NCBI GenBank assembly: GCA_051453625.1
Contig: JBOZIK010000001.1
Location: 49,096,322 to 49,133,324 of the forward strand
Source of the DNA: Welwitschia mirabilis
Lineage: Eukaryota; Gnetophyta; Gnetopsida; Welwitschiales
DNA length: 37,003 nucleotides
Reading direction: 5' to 3'
This document shows, piece by piece, positions 1 through 8,856 of the stretch (the stretch's first letter is position 1; every line of letters begins with the position of its first letter). A program made the position numbers and the translations under genes. Below the pieces are notes generated by a model. The model was not told where the DNA came from and made no database searches. It saw nothing but the letters and a program-made list of their open reading frames with translations.

Positions 1-471
1 TTAAAAAAAAAAAAAGTATCTTGGAATATCTCAAAAACCTATGAGAAGTGCAAACTTGCTCTCTTATTTACCTTATACCATGAGGTTTACTTATTCACTC
101 CATGTTAAAAAATGGGGCATCTATTTGGATAAAGATCTTTTGTTAACCATTAATTTATCATTTTCTTTGAAGTAATTCATCTTCATTCCCCTTCCCCCCA
201 CCACTTTCTTCATTAGTTCCATCATCTTATAGGCCCTCCATATTTTACTTCAATTCATTCCCTACTTACTATGTTATTTCCCTTCCTAGTGAGTCTAAAC
301 ACTCCCTTCCAACTTTGTAATATAAGACTCATTATATTTTAAGTCGTAAAAATAATTTTTGAAATAATTCACATTTTCTAATTCCTTTATGTGTTTGACA
401 CCCCTCTCCACCTTATATTCTTCCTCATTTCTACCCAAGCTCAAGATAAATTCCCACCCTATTTTGTTTGT
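1..471. other. AT-rich DNA without recognisable gene
   Basis: The stretch opens with a short A-run and continues as pyrimidine-rich, AT-rich sequence. No frame on either strand gives a protein I recognise. The apparent open frames that reach the neighbouring gap exist only because N is read through. I see no promoter, RNA gene or repeat in it. Confidence 0.6.
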
Positions 472-571
472 NNNNNNNNNNNNNNNNNNNNNNNNNNNNN
501 NNNNNNNNNNNNNNNNNNNNNNNNNNNNNNNNNNNNNNNNNNNNNNNNNNNNNNNNNNNNNNNNNNNNNNN
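472..571. other. Assembly gap of exactly 100 N
   Basis: There are exactly 100 N, the customary placeholder for a gap of unknown size. The same 13 bases (ctattttgtttgt) stand directly before it (459-471) and directly after it (572-584). The two contigs may therefore overlap and the gap may not exist. Confidence 0.9.
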
Positions 572-640
572 CTATTTTGTTTGTCCATTCATTATTTTGC
601 TTAAGAAGTTTTATCTAGAATTAGTGTCTTCACCTATCCT

Positions 641-753
641 TTCTCCTCATTTAACCATATTCCTATCCCCACTTTATTTTACCAATTTATATGACTTTTC
701 TCCTCATTTAACCATATTCATATCCTACTTTATTTTACCAATTTATATGACTT
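641..753. repeat. Tandem duplication, 57-bp unit, two copies
   Basis: Unit 1 is at 641-697 and unit 2 at 698-753. Both start with ttctcctcatttaaccatat and run through a shared ctttattttaccaattta block. They differ by a few substitutions and one base of length. This looks like a simple local duplication, with no coding content. Confidence 0.85.
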
Positions 754-817
754 TTCCACATTATCCTATGTCATTGATGGGGACATCCTTAATTCTCAGG
801 TGTATAAAGAGTTAAGC

Positions 818-1510
818 NNNNNNNNNNNNNNNNNNNNNNNNNNNNNNNNNNNNNNNNNNNNNNNNNNNNNNNNNNNNNNNNNNNNNNNNNNNNNNNNNNN
901 NNNNNNNNNNNNNNNNNNNNNNNNNNNNNNNNNNNNNNNNNNNNNNNNNNNNNNNNNNNNNNNNNNNNNNNNNNNNNNNNNNNNNNNNNNNNNNNNNNNN
1001 NNNNNNNNNNNNNNNNNNNNNNNNNNNNNNNNNNNNNNNNNNNNNNNNNNNNNNNNNNNNNNNNNNNNNNNNNNNNNNNNNNNNNNNNNNNNNNNNNNNN
1101 NNNNNNNNNNNNNNNNNNNNNNNNNNNNNNNNNNNNNNNNNNNNNNNNNNNNNNNNNNNNNNNNNNNNNNNNNNNNNNNNNNNNNNNNNNNNNNNNNNNN
1201 NNNNNNNNNNNNNNNNNNNNNNNNNNNNNNNNNNNNNNNNNNNNNNNNNNNNNNNNNNNNNNNNNNNNNNNNNNNNNNNNNNNNNNNNNNNNNNNNNNNN
1301 NNNNNNNNNNNNNNNNNNNNNNNNNNNNNNNNNNNNNNNNNNNNNNNNNNNNNNNNNNNNNNNNNNNNNNNNNNNNNNNNNNNNNNNNNNNNNNNNNNNN
1401 NNNNNNNNNNNNNNNNNNNNNNNNNNNNNNNNNNNNNNNNNNNNNNNNNNNNNNNNNNNNNNNNNNNNNNNNNNNNNNNNNNNNNNNNNNNNNNNNNNNN
1501 NNNNNNNNNN
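818..1510. other. Assembly gap (693 N)
   Basis: A run of 693 N. The sequence at its right edge is one copy of a direct repeat, so the gap may contain further copies. Open frames spanning it are artefacts. Confidence 0.95.
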
Positions 1511-1744
1511 TGGTGTGACAGTAAAGGGCCCAACAATTGACTTGAACTCGAGACCAGCCAACAACCAGGCTTTCCAGTTCATGTGAGCACTTAACATGTG
1601 GATCGAGATGGAGATTGTTGGGTGTGTGGTCCCCATACCCAGCCCGATAAGTGAGTAAATGTGAAAGGGTTCCAATTTACCAGATTCCACTAATAGTCAT
1701 GGCTTTTGGTGTGACATTAAAGGACCCAACAAAATTGCCTAGCC
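1511..1744. repeat. Direct repeats about 30 bp long, 196 bp apart
   Basis: The block beginning tggtgtgaca at 1511 recurs at 1707 with few changes: tggtgtgaca, then a taaagg.cccaacaa core, then a similar tail. The offset is 196 bp. The intervening sequence is less AT-rich than its surroundings. It could be the edge of a tandem array with a period near 196 bp hidden in the adjacent gap, or part of an unrecognised transposon terminus. No coding function is seen. Confidence 0.6.
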
Positions 1745-2399
1745 AAAAAGTTGGTTGTGCTATCTGCATTATGTTGGTGCTAGAGATAATAACAGTCTAA
1801 AACCTTCTCAAGCAGTGTTAAAATTGTAGCAATAATTCCACCTTTTTCATCTAAGAATCATCATTTGTATTGAACCATTGTCCAGTTTGAAAGAGAGAAA
1901 AGATTATATATTCAATAAAAAGACACAAAAAAGGCCGCGTTGAAAAAAAATAGAGAGATGAACGGAAAAAGAAGAAGCGTCATAAGAAGAGAAAGCAGCC
2001 CCCAAAACAAAGAAGGAAGAGTGACAATCAATGTGCTTTACAATAGATTTACAAGATGTGAAATCACACTTAATAGGTTGAATTCCATCACCTAATGATT
2101 TTTCATTGTTAAAATAATTCAGGATGTAGGAAAGTTTGTTTCAAAAGTAAGAGATCTTAGAGAGAAGTGCGTCAGAGGGGGTTGGATTTAGCAATGGGAG
2201 AAGAGGACTCTTTTACACAGAGAAAACATAGAGATATGTCTACAATGAATTTGTAACAATGCCATCTTGCATTAATGATCCCATCAAAAAATGGCTGATA
2301 TGTTCATATCCTTGGGAGAGATGACCCAATACTAAGGGAGAACATTAGACTATAAGGAGGTGGAGATAGAACATCAAAGATTGTCAAACAGACATGTTG
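1745..2399. other. Unassigned sequence left of the gene-fragment block
   Basis: This stretch is purine-rich in places (about 1880-2020) and somewhat less AT-rich than the retroelement region. No frame gives a recognisable protein. It may be intron, UTR or carrier DNA of the gene-fragment block that follows, but nothing in the sequence decides this. Confidence 0.4.
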
Positions 2400-2610
2400 A
2401 TGTTGCCTTGAATTCTTGGTGCGGTTCGGTAGCGGAGGTTTAGTGGAGTTAGTTGAGGACCCAAAGTCCTCTACAAGAATCCACCGGTATCAAAAAACAA
2501 TGGCTGTTTTGTCATTATAGCTATATACACATTATCTTGGGTATCAAGAATGTATACCCCGTTTGTTCTTTGAGAGCTCTGGTTCCAGACGATTTATGTT
2601 CTAAAAATGA

Positions 2611-3208
2611 TTGAAGAGTTGATTAATGGGAGATGAAGGATGAGCGCTTTGGAGTTCTTCAAGGAGCCTCATATCCGGAATGTCGTTACAACGGATGGAA
2701 CTCTTGTCAACTGGAAAGGCGAGGACAACAACCAGTCATAACAGAAATTTGTGCAGTTGAGTGGAAGGCTACTATTTTTGATCCAAGTCCTCACATTGTT
2801 CACGTTTTTGACAGATATCTTAGAATATGGAAGAAATGGATGGTATTTAAAGAACTGGAGAAAGCATTTGAAATATATTGGAATTCTCCTAAGCTCCCTC
2901 CACCTCGGACTGAAAGGTTGATGCAAAAGCAGACATAGATCTGGCTTGTGCTCTAAAGGTCCAATACACAGCAGAGATCTCATTTTTAGCAGGAAGCAAA
3001 CTTCTGTATCAAGAAACAGAGTTCTAGATAGCAGAAGAACTTGTTGAGATGATTGCTCAAAACATCCTTAATGGATCAAAGGCCCTTCCTACACTTCTCG
3101 TTGACAAATTGATTAGCTGTTTGCCTTATGTGATAAGGTAGCTTTCAAGAAAAGCAGAGCGACATGTAATTGATATCTAGATTTGGGCAATGACCGAAGC
3201 ACTTGAGT
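2611..3208 (+). pseudogene. Broken protein-coding fragment, family not recognised
   Basis: Two reading frames join into one protein-like path. An uninterrupted frame (2633-2938) ends near an ERLMQK stretch. A one-base shift at about 2921 then gives a frame that begins ADIDLACALKVQYTAEI and runs to about 3208. Within the second part all four in-frame stops are TAG, in contexts such as EF*IAEE and VIR*LSRKAE, which fits CAG to TAG decay of glutamine codons. The composition is that of a soluble, mostly helical globular protein. I do not recognise the family and assign no function. It lies about 270 bp upstream of an unrelated fragment in the same orientation, so it is probably one member of a set of captured or retrocopied gene pieces. 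That it was once coding is fairly secure; its identity is open. Confidence 0.55.
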
Positions 3209-3479
3209 AGCTCATTTTCATATGGGTTGACCAACATTGCAATGGCAGAGAACATTGGAAATGGCTCCTTCTGAAAATAAGGAAACTGACCTTTGCTAAA
3301 CTGTTTTGATAACATTGAATAGCATAGAGATCAGAAACATAACTGTTAAAATGACGCCTTGAATGGAAAATAATACAGTAAAGGCATATCTTCAGGAAGT
3401 TCCACTGAAATTTCAGGATACACATTTTGTCTGACCACCTGAAGTGTCTCTGTGCCTCAGATTACCATCCCAGTTTGAT

Positions 3480-3760
3480 ATGAGCTTTGAATATCCCTAT
3501 GCGATGCCTCCGACTGAAGCGAAGCAAATGTAACTGGGCACCATAGTTCCTGCATTTCCGCTGCGGGAGCCTTTAACTAGGAACGTCTGAAAGTCTCCAG
3601 AAGATTTTCAGCGGTCCCCTGCATTCCTGGTTATGTTTATCTGTAACCATGCCCACTCGTCATTCACTTGAAGAAAGCTATCATTGACATTGCTAATGAA
3701 TATATTCCTAAAGGTGTTTCTATTGTCGCAATACCTTCCGTTCAGTAGCTACTCATCCCT
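3480..3760 (+). pseudogene. Thioredoxin/redoxin-like protein, N-terminal fragment
   Basis: A frame starting at ATG 3480 reads MSFEYPYAMPPTEAKQM, then LGT..PAF.LREPLT, then PEDF...PAFLVMFICNH. After a small deletion it continues HLKKAIIDIANEYIPKGVS and IVAI. This is the layout of the plant thioredoxin-superfamily/peroxiredoxin-like protein of the AhpC-TSA/redoxin type: a short N-terminus, then a core with FICNHCP followed by VxHLKK and KG..VVAI. Intact members continue for over 100 further residues, which are absent here. Damage includes a stop after AKQM, a TGA where Trp is expected (EPLT..V*), and loss of one or two bases in the CNHCP segment that removes the cysteine motif. No intron is evident across the fragment, which would suit a processed copy. 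The family call is from memory of conserved motifs. Confidence 0.68.
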
Positions 3761-3789
3761 TTAAATGAGCGACCGAATCCTTTTTTGCC

Positions 3790-4228
3790 CAAATGACGGT
3801 GGATGTCCTGGAAAAAGACGTGGGATTTCAAACAAAAATGCAGAAGAGAGATAAGAAAGAAGTGAAGAATCACAGGAGAAGGTGAAGAAAACAACAAAAG
3901 CAGAGGATCCAGACTTAGAACAGATAGGGCATTTTTAAAAGTGGAGGAGATAGTTGAAAGCAATAGTTTAGCTGCAGAAGGTATTGAGAGGTACGGTAGA
4001 ACATCAGAGAGAAGACCTGCATTTGGGAAGGGGAGGATCCGAAAAGGAGAATGGAAGCAGTCTTCAGAATGGCAGCTTACGGAAAGACACAGCAATGCAT
4101 CAAGGCCAAGACGACGCAATAGGGAAGATGAAATCCCAACGTTTCAGATTCGTATGTTCAGTTCATCCTCTCGCCAAATCTCTGTTTATGAATTATTTCA
4201 GTCTATGAAATTTCTTTTCTTTTTTTAA
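3790..4228 (+). pseudogene. Charged, basic protein fragment, unrecognised
   Basis: The plus strand is purine-rich and encodes Lys/Glu/Arg-rich peptide in two frames. One reads EESQEKVKKTTKAEDPDLEQ up to a stop near 3935. Another is open from 3941 to 4228 and contains RRPAFGKGRIRKGEWKQ and an RPRRRNREDE stretch. Such composition suits a disordered nuclear or RNA-binding region, but this is only a compositional guess. It follows the redoxin-like fragment within 40 bp in the same direction, with no obvious relation to it. The opposite strand is also open for 125 codons (3742-4119), but there it gives a Ser/Leu/Phe-rich low-complexity peptide typical of an antisense shadow. Confidence 0.4.
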
Positions 4229-4849
4229 AGATATTACCTTCTTTATTTTTAAATCAAAATGTTTGCGCAAACTCAGATCACTTAGCGTTGTCAATGCATC
4301 AATTCTCATTTTAAAATTTATTTATTTATATTTCAAATTTTGCTAAAAATTATTTAACTTTTTTACATTTTTCAATTAAAAAAGGAAATTTATTATTGAA
4401 TTAGTTTTATTTCAAAATTGAATATATCCTCGCTTCTTTCTCGCATATGGATCTGGTAATATCCAATCTTTGTTTGAGATAGATTTTAAGATAACAATTC
4501 ATAGTCCCATAAACATCTTATCTTTCCTTTAGACTATGAAATTCAGAATTCCATCATTAGATTAGTGACTTTGTAATTCCATTAGTTTTTTACCCTCTAA
4601 GTATTCACTATATATACATATATATTGATATTTTGTTGAGATAGCCCACTTGTATCCCTATCTCTTGGTTATATGTTTTATTATTAATGCATCAATATTT
4701 TTCATGGTGACACTTTATCTAAAATAGTCTAGACACTAAACTCTAGCTTGTCTCAATCTATTATCATCATAAACCTTAGCATTTTTCTTTTAGCTTTATA
4801 AATTTCAAATTTTCAACTATTAGATAACTCATGGATAACCTACCAATTA
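4229..4849. other. AT-rich spacer, nothing recognised
   Basis: Very AT-rich DNA with a short alternating TA/CA stretch near 4610-4625. It contains no recognisable protein frame, LTR end or RNA. It could hold the eroded 3' LTR of the minus-strand gypsy element to the right, but I found no match to that element's 5' LTR. Confidence 0.5.
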
Positions 4850-5317
4850 NNNNNNNNNNNNNNNNNNNNNNNNNNNNNNNNNNNNNNNNNNNNNNNNNNN
4901 NNNNNNNNNNNNNNNNNNNNNNNNNNNNNNNNNNNNNNNNNNNNNNNNNNNNNNNNNNNNNNNNNNNNNNNNNNNNNNNNNNNNNNNNNNNNNNNNNNNN
5001 NNNNNNNNNNNNNNNNNNNNNNNNNNNNNNNNNNNNNNNNNNNNNNNNNNNNNNNNNNNNNNNNNNNNNNNNNNNNNNNNNNNNNNNNNNNNNNNNNNNN
5101 NNNNNNNNNNNNNNNNNNNNNNNNNNNNNNNNNNNNNNNNNNNNNNNNNNNNNNNNNNNNNNNNNNNNNNNNNNNNNNNNNNNNNNNNNNNNNNNNNNNN
5201 NNNNNNNNNNNNNNNNNNNNNNNNNNNNNNNNNNNNNNNNNNNNNNNNNNNNNNNNNNNNNNNNNNNNNNNNNNNNNNNNNNNNNNNNNNNNNNNNNNNN
5301 NNNNNNNNNNNNNNNNN
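4850..5317. other. Assembly gap (468 N)
   Basis: The N run cuts the integrase of the gypsy element on its right, just after the second catalytic aspartate. The rest of integrase and possibly the 3' LTR fall in or beyond the gap. Confidence 0.95.
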
Positions 5318-5811
5318 AAAAAAAGATTCAACGTTGTAAAATTCAATTGTAACAATATAAGTTTTACATCTCTATTTGAAACTATTGTATTTGGTAACCT
5401 CTAGAGATGTAGAATATCTTAGAAGAATAACATAGCCATGCATGAAGCATTACTTGTCTTAGCACAAGGGATAAAGTGTGCAAACTGATTAAGTTTATCC
5501 ACGACCACCATGATGGAATCATGTCCAATCTTGGAATGAGGTAATCCTAAGATAAAATCTATACTCAAGTCTTGTAATGGATTCGCTAGAACTGGTAATG
5601 ATAAGTATAATCCTGTATTTTTAGATCCACACTTTAACATGTAGAACGACTTCATGTCATTTGCTATACATCCTTGTACATGTTAAGCTAATGGTATAAC
5701 ATCTTTAACAATTTTTAGGTTTTATCTAATCCATGATGTCCCATCATGTCTTCATAATTCTTTTTCTATAAGATGTTTTTTCTCATTGATCCTCTAGGAA
5801 TGCATAACTTA
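5318..5811 (-). pseudogene. Gypsy integrase fragment (zinc-binding to catalytic core)
   Basis: The frame opens with a CIPRGSMR segment, equivalent to the linker before the HHCC zinc-binding domain. It continues into KNTGLYLSLPV and then the open stretch at 5419-5655 with DLSIDFILGLPHSKIGHDS and VVVDKLNQFAHFIPCAKT. Further on, VSNRDVK corresponds to the SDRD motif with the second catalytic Asp. The DD35E Glu would lie in the adjacent gap. The domain would insert element cDNA into the chromosome. Stops and shifts break the zinc-binding part and the segment after 5419. It is joined upstream to RT with no RNase H in between. Confidence 0.85.
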
Positions 5812-5817
5812 TGAATT

Positions 5818-6268
5818 CACTTTGGAGCATTTGTTAATCTGAATAACATCACTAATTAATTGTACAACCTATCTAAGATCTTAAAACCTATTTGCCACTC
5901 ATCTCCTTCTTAGATATGAATATGGTGATATTCAATCTTAAAATCTAACTTATTGATGTTTATCTTGTGATGGGTCTTGAATTAACATGCATGCACAACC
6001 TCTTGCTATCCTTCTTTAGAGTTAACACTACTAAAATAGAACACAATAACAAACTTTTCTTAATTAATCCCTTTTCTAGAAATTCCTAAATATATCTACT
6101 AATCTCCTCACTTTCATGTGGTGCCATTTTGTATGATGTTTTGTTTGGAAGTGAAGCATTAGACAGTAGATCTATGTAATGATTAATGCTTCTAACAAGT
6201 GGTAAACTAATAGGCAATTCATCAATAAAAACATTTGTAAAGGATTTCACCATATCTTTTATCTCCAT
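5818..6268 (-). pseudogene. Gypsy reverse transcriptase, N-terminal part, internally deleted
   Basis: The open piece at 6086-6268 reads DELPISLPLVRSINHYIDLL, then SLPNKTSYKMAPHESEEI, the start of plant gypsy RT. Degraded segments follow: TLKKDS..RLCMHV (usually TPKKDGSWRMCVD), then LDFK.EYHHIHI.EGDEW (usually LDLKSGYHQIRI..GDEW), then LVMLFRLTNAP. The sequence then jumps straight to integrase. The second half of RT, including the YVDD box, and all of RNase H are absent. Confidence 0.85.
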
Positions 6269-6486
6269 TGGATACTTTTTGAACTACTATTTTGAAGATA
6301 TCTTTACTATCATTGTCATGTCATAGCGTTCTTTTTTTATTTCATGTATCACCTCTTTCATTTCTAAGAAGCATACATCTATCTTGTGTTCTAAAAGCTC
6401 CTCTAAATCTAATAACAACTAAAATCTCTTTTTACTCGTATTAATTATGAAATAAGTATTAGTCTCTCCATTATACATGCACTTAA

Positions 6487-6760
6487 TATTATATTACCAT
6501 GGTTTATCTAATAATAAATAATAAGCATCCACAGAAATAATATCACAATGGACTTGATCATAGTAGTTATCAATTTTAGAGTTTACCAGACATTGTTTTG
6601 TAACTATAACATGGTGTTCCTTCTTAATCATGAGAGTTAATATGGTATTGGATGCAACATGATCTTTAACTTCAACTTTTCCACCATCTCAGTAGAAACC
6701 AAATTATCAGTGATTTCATTATCAACTATAACCTTGCATACCATCTCTTTATACTTATGT
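6487..6760 (-). pseudogene. Gypsy aspartic protease remnant
   Basis: The minus-strand reading gives VIVDNEITDNLVSTEMVEKL, aligning with the plant gypsy protease core (usually IIDxGSxxNVxSxxLVEKL). About 130 bp on, DAYYLLLDKPW corresponds to the conserved DACHLLLGRPWQ. The catalytic D-S/T-G triplet is no longer intact (it reads D-N-E). Several stops separate the two blocks. It sits between gag and RT as expected. Confidence 0.7.
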
Positions 6761-6944
6761 CTAGTTATGAAGAGTTGTCTCTATTATGGTGGCTTCTCAA
6801 CAATTTTGCATCTTACATAAGAGATTTACTAGTAATTATATGTTCTCTTTTCTCACCAGCAACATTTTCCAATTCCTTCTTTTTAGATTCTTTATTTGTC
6901 TTGCCACGCTCAAAGATAGCATTAGTATGTATAACCTCCTTACT

Positions 6945-7740
6945 TAATGAAAAGTTATAAGACTTGTATGCTAGCTTATGATATTTAGAATGTACAGTTA
7001 AANNNNNNNNNNNTCTACCTCTTCCTCGATAAGTACCTCCTTTGCCTTTGGTATCTTCTTCGGCTTTCTTCTATCATTCTTGGTTTGCCATTTCTCCTTG
7101 TGTACAAACTCTTCTTTGAAATTCTTTTTCTTTGAATCTTCTTCTATTTGAACTATTCCTTCATTGCAACTTCCTTTTTTCTTGTAATTGACATGCTTCC
7201 TCTATTGTTGTAGAAGTGATAATGGTAATTTCATCTTAAATAACAATTATTAAACCCATAACATATTTGGTTACCTCTTCTATGCTGAAGTTAAATTGTC
7301 CTACTTAAATGGAAATTGCACGAATCTCCTTTGTGTACTCTATGATAGACTTTTCTCGTTTATAAAGTGTTTGCATCCTTTTTATTATCTCTATCTTATG
7401 TAAAAGTGAAATGAAATTGTCTTGGAGCCACTCCTTTATGTAGCTTCAAGAAGTTGGGAGGTATTGATCTTGATGATTCTTTTAAACATGCTCCTATCAA
7501 CTAGCTGCAACTCTTCACAAGTGAGTTAAAGAAATCTTTACCTTCTTTTCTACATCTATGTTCTCCATCTTAAAGTATTACTTTATGCCTTAAATCCAAT
7601 CCCAAAGCTTTTCTATTTTTAAATTTCCTTTGAATAGTATTACACTTACTAATTCCTTCTATCCCATCTTCACTAGGACTTTCATAAAGGAGCCTTCTCT
7701 TCATCTTTACTCCAAGGTTCATACATAATTTCCTCTCTTA
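6945..7740 (-). pseudogene. Gypsy Gag remnant with eroded zinc knuckle
   Basis: Capsid-like segments are recognisable on the minus strand: MENIDVEKKVKI, then EWLQDNF, then KREKSIIEYTKEIRAI and EEVTKYVMGLI. This is the usual plant gypsy Gag series ending in SVEEYTKEF and an RYLxGL motif. Near 6961-6998 a YHKLAYKSYNF stretch resembles a CCHC knuckle (CxxCxxxGHxxxxC) that has lost its cysteines. An 11-base N run at 7003-7013 falls in the basic linker. An open piece at 7760-7999 may be the N-terminal leader but is not recognisable alone. Confidence 0.7.
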
Positions 7741-8206
7741 GTGGCCCCTCCACAATGGATTATTCTTCTTCATGCTTCTCGTCTAGAATTAATTCTAAAG
7801 GTTTGGGTGTATATTCCATACTCATCTCTTTTCCATCTCCGACATTAGATATAGAATATATTCTATTACCATTTCTTATCTTATAAGATGACTTTGTAGG
7901 TGAGAAAGTGTTGTCTTCTTTGGTGGCACCTTGAAAACTAAAACCAACTGCACACAAAATTAAAACTTTCTTGGATACTACATGATGCAAAGCTAGCATA
8001 ATGAAAGCTCAAGGATACTTTTTGGATTATATTTCCAGAGGAATAAAAATATAAAGAAAATATGCGAGAAATAGAGTATTGAAGGAATCACTTTTTATTA
8101 CTGAATAATAAGAGCTATAACACTTATAAACTAGAATCAAACTGATAGAGCTTCTAGAGCTCTCTCTCCTTAATAATGGGTATTAAAGCCTTAACAAGGC
8201 TTTATC

Positions 8207-8218
8207 ACTCTGATATCA
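8207..8218 (-). other. Primer-binding site, tRNA-iMet type, eroded
   Basis: On the minus strand the bases read TGATATCAGAGT, against the usual plant TGGTATCAGAGC. The two differences are transitions. It lies between gag and the LTR, immediately beside the LTR end, as needed to prime minus-strand cDNA synthesis. Confidence 0.7.
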
Positions 8219-8220
8219 GA

Positions 8221-8590
8221 TAGCTTTTAAGAGAGAACATAAGTAAGCCATGATATTCATTAGGAACTATCTCCTTAAGTACCTTAACAAGATCTCCTAT
8301 CAAGATCCAACTCTAAGATCTCTTACTTCTTCCTTCTCTAATTCTTTTACCAAGACATTTTTTAGGTTATGCTCTTCATCTCCTCATACCCTTTTATTCA
8401 TAGGGCTTCAAGAGAAATGCTTATTAACAAATAATCCTCCTAATATTACCCTCTTATATAATGCACTAAAAATAATCTCTAAACATAGCTCACTTTGTAC
8501 ACATGAATTTCTATTAAACACAGCATATTTCTTACAGGTTTCCTTAAAAATAACATATTCCACCTACTGAGATTCCTTTTACACTAGCTG
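8221..8590 (-). repeat. 5' LTR of the chromovirus-like element
   Basis: The sequence beyond the primer site is non-coding and carries a TATA box at the place expected for an LTR promoter. The size, about 370 bp, suits plant chromoviruses. Candidate outer ends on the minus strand are TGTGCAGC (from 8594) or TGTAAAAGG (from 8583). The other LTR is not in view, so the ends cannot be fixed by comparison. A 106-codon plus-strand frame inside it is treated as chance. Confidence 0.6.
8451..8462 (-). promoter_or_regulatory. LTR TATA box
   Basis: The minus strand reads TATATAAGAGGG, a classic plant LTR TATA context, about 240 bp upstream of the primer site. It would have driven genomic RNA of the element. 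Confidence 0.6.
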
Positions 8591-8856
8591 CACATGATGC
8601 CTGCATGGTGATCACACTTGGGCGATATTATTTTTCACACAAGAATACTAAAACCTTAACAAACAAGCCTCTAACTAAAACACACTTATTTATTTTTAGT
8701 TTTGAAGAATGCTCTGCATCACTTATACATGTTAAGTTCTAAACAAGTGTAGTAATCAAACATATAAGAATAAGAAAGTGCATAAAGTTCTATAATATAA
8801 ATTAAGAAGTGGGCTCGAAGAAGTTATATCCTCCATAGAGAAACAAAGAAATTAAG

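Larger units (their letters stand above)
5318..8590 (-). mobile_element. Decayed chromovirus-like Ty3/gypsy retrotransposon
   Basis: Reading from high to low coordinates, the order is a short LTR with a TATA box, a tRNA-iMet-type primer site, gag with an eroded zinc knuckle, an aspartic protease, the N-terminal part of RT, and integrase. RNase H is missing because of an internal deletion. Integrase after RT is the Ty3/gypsy order. Motifs such as D-x-YYLLLDKPW in protease, LTNAP in RT and DFILGLP in integrase match the common plant chromovirus-type polyprotein. All frames are broken, so it is inactive. The 3' end is lost in the gap at 4850-5317. The LTR right edge is uncertain by about 10 bp. 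Confidence 0.85.

Noticed and set aside
796-1690. Long open frames across the gap at 818-1510 (and likewise at 4831-5355 and 31352-32053)
   Set aside because: They are open only because N codons are read through; almost no real residues support them.
3742-4119. 125-codon minus-strand open frame
   Set aside because: Its Ser/Leu/Phe-rich low-complexity product is the antisense of a purine-rich coding strand; no homology is recognised.
8250-8570. 106-codon plus-strand open frame
   Set aside because: It lies wholly within the LTR of the minus-strand gypsy element and resembles nothing known.
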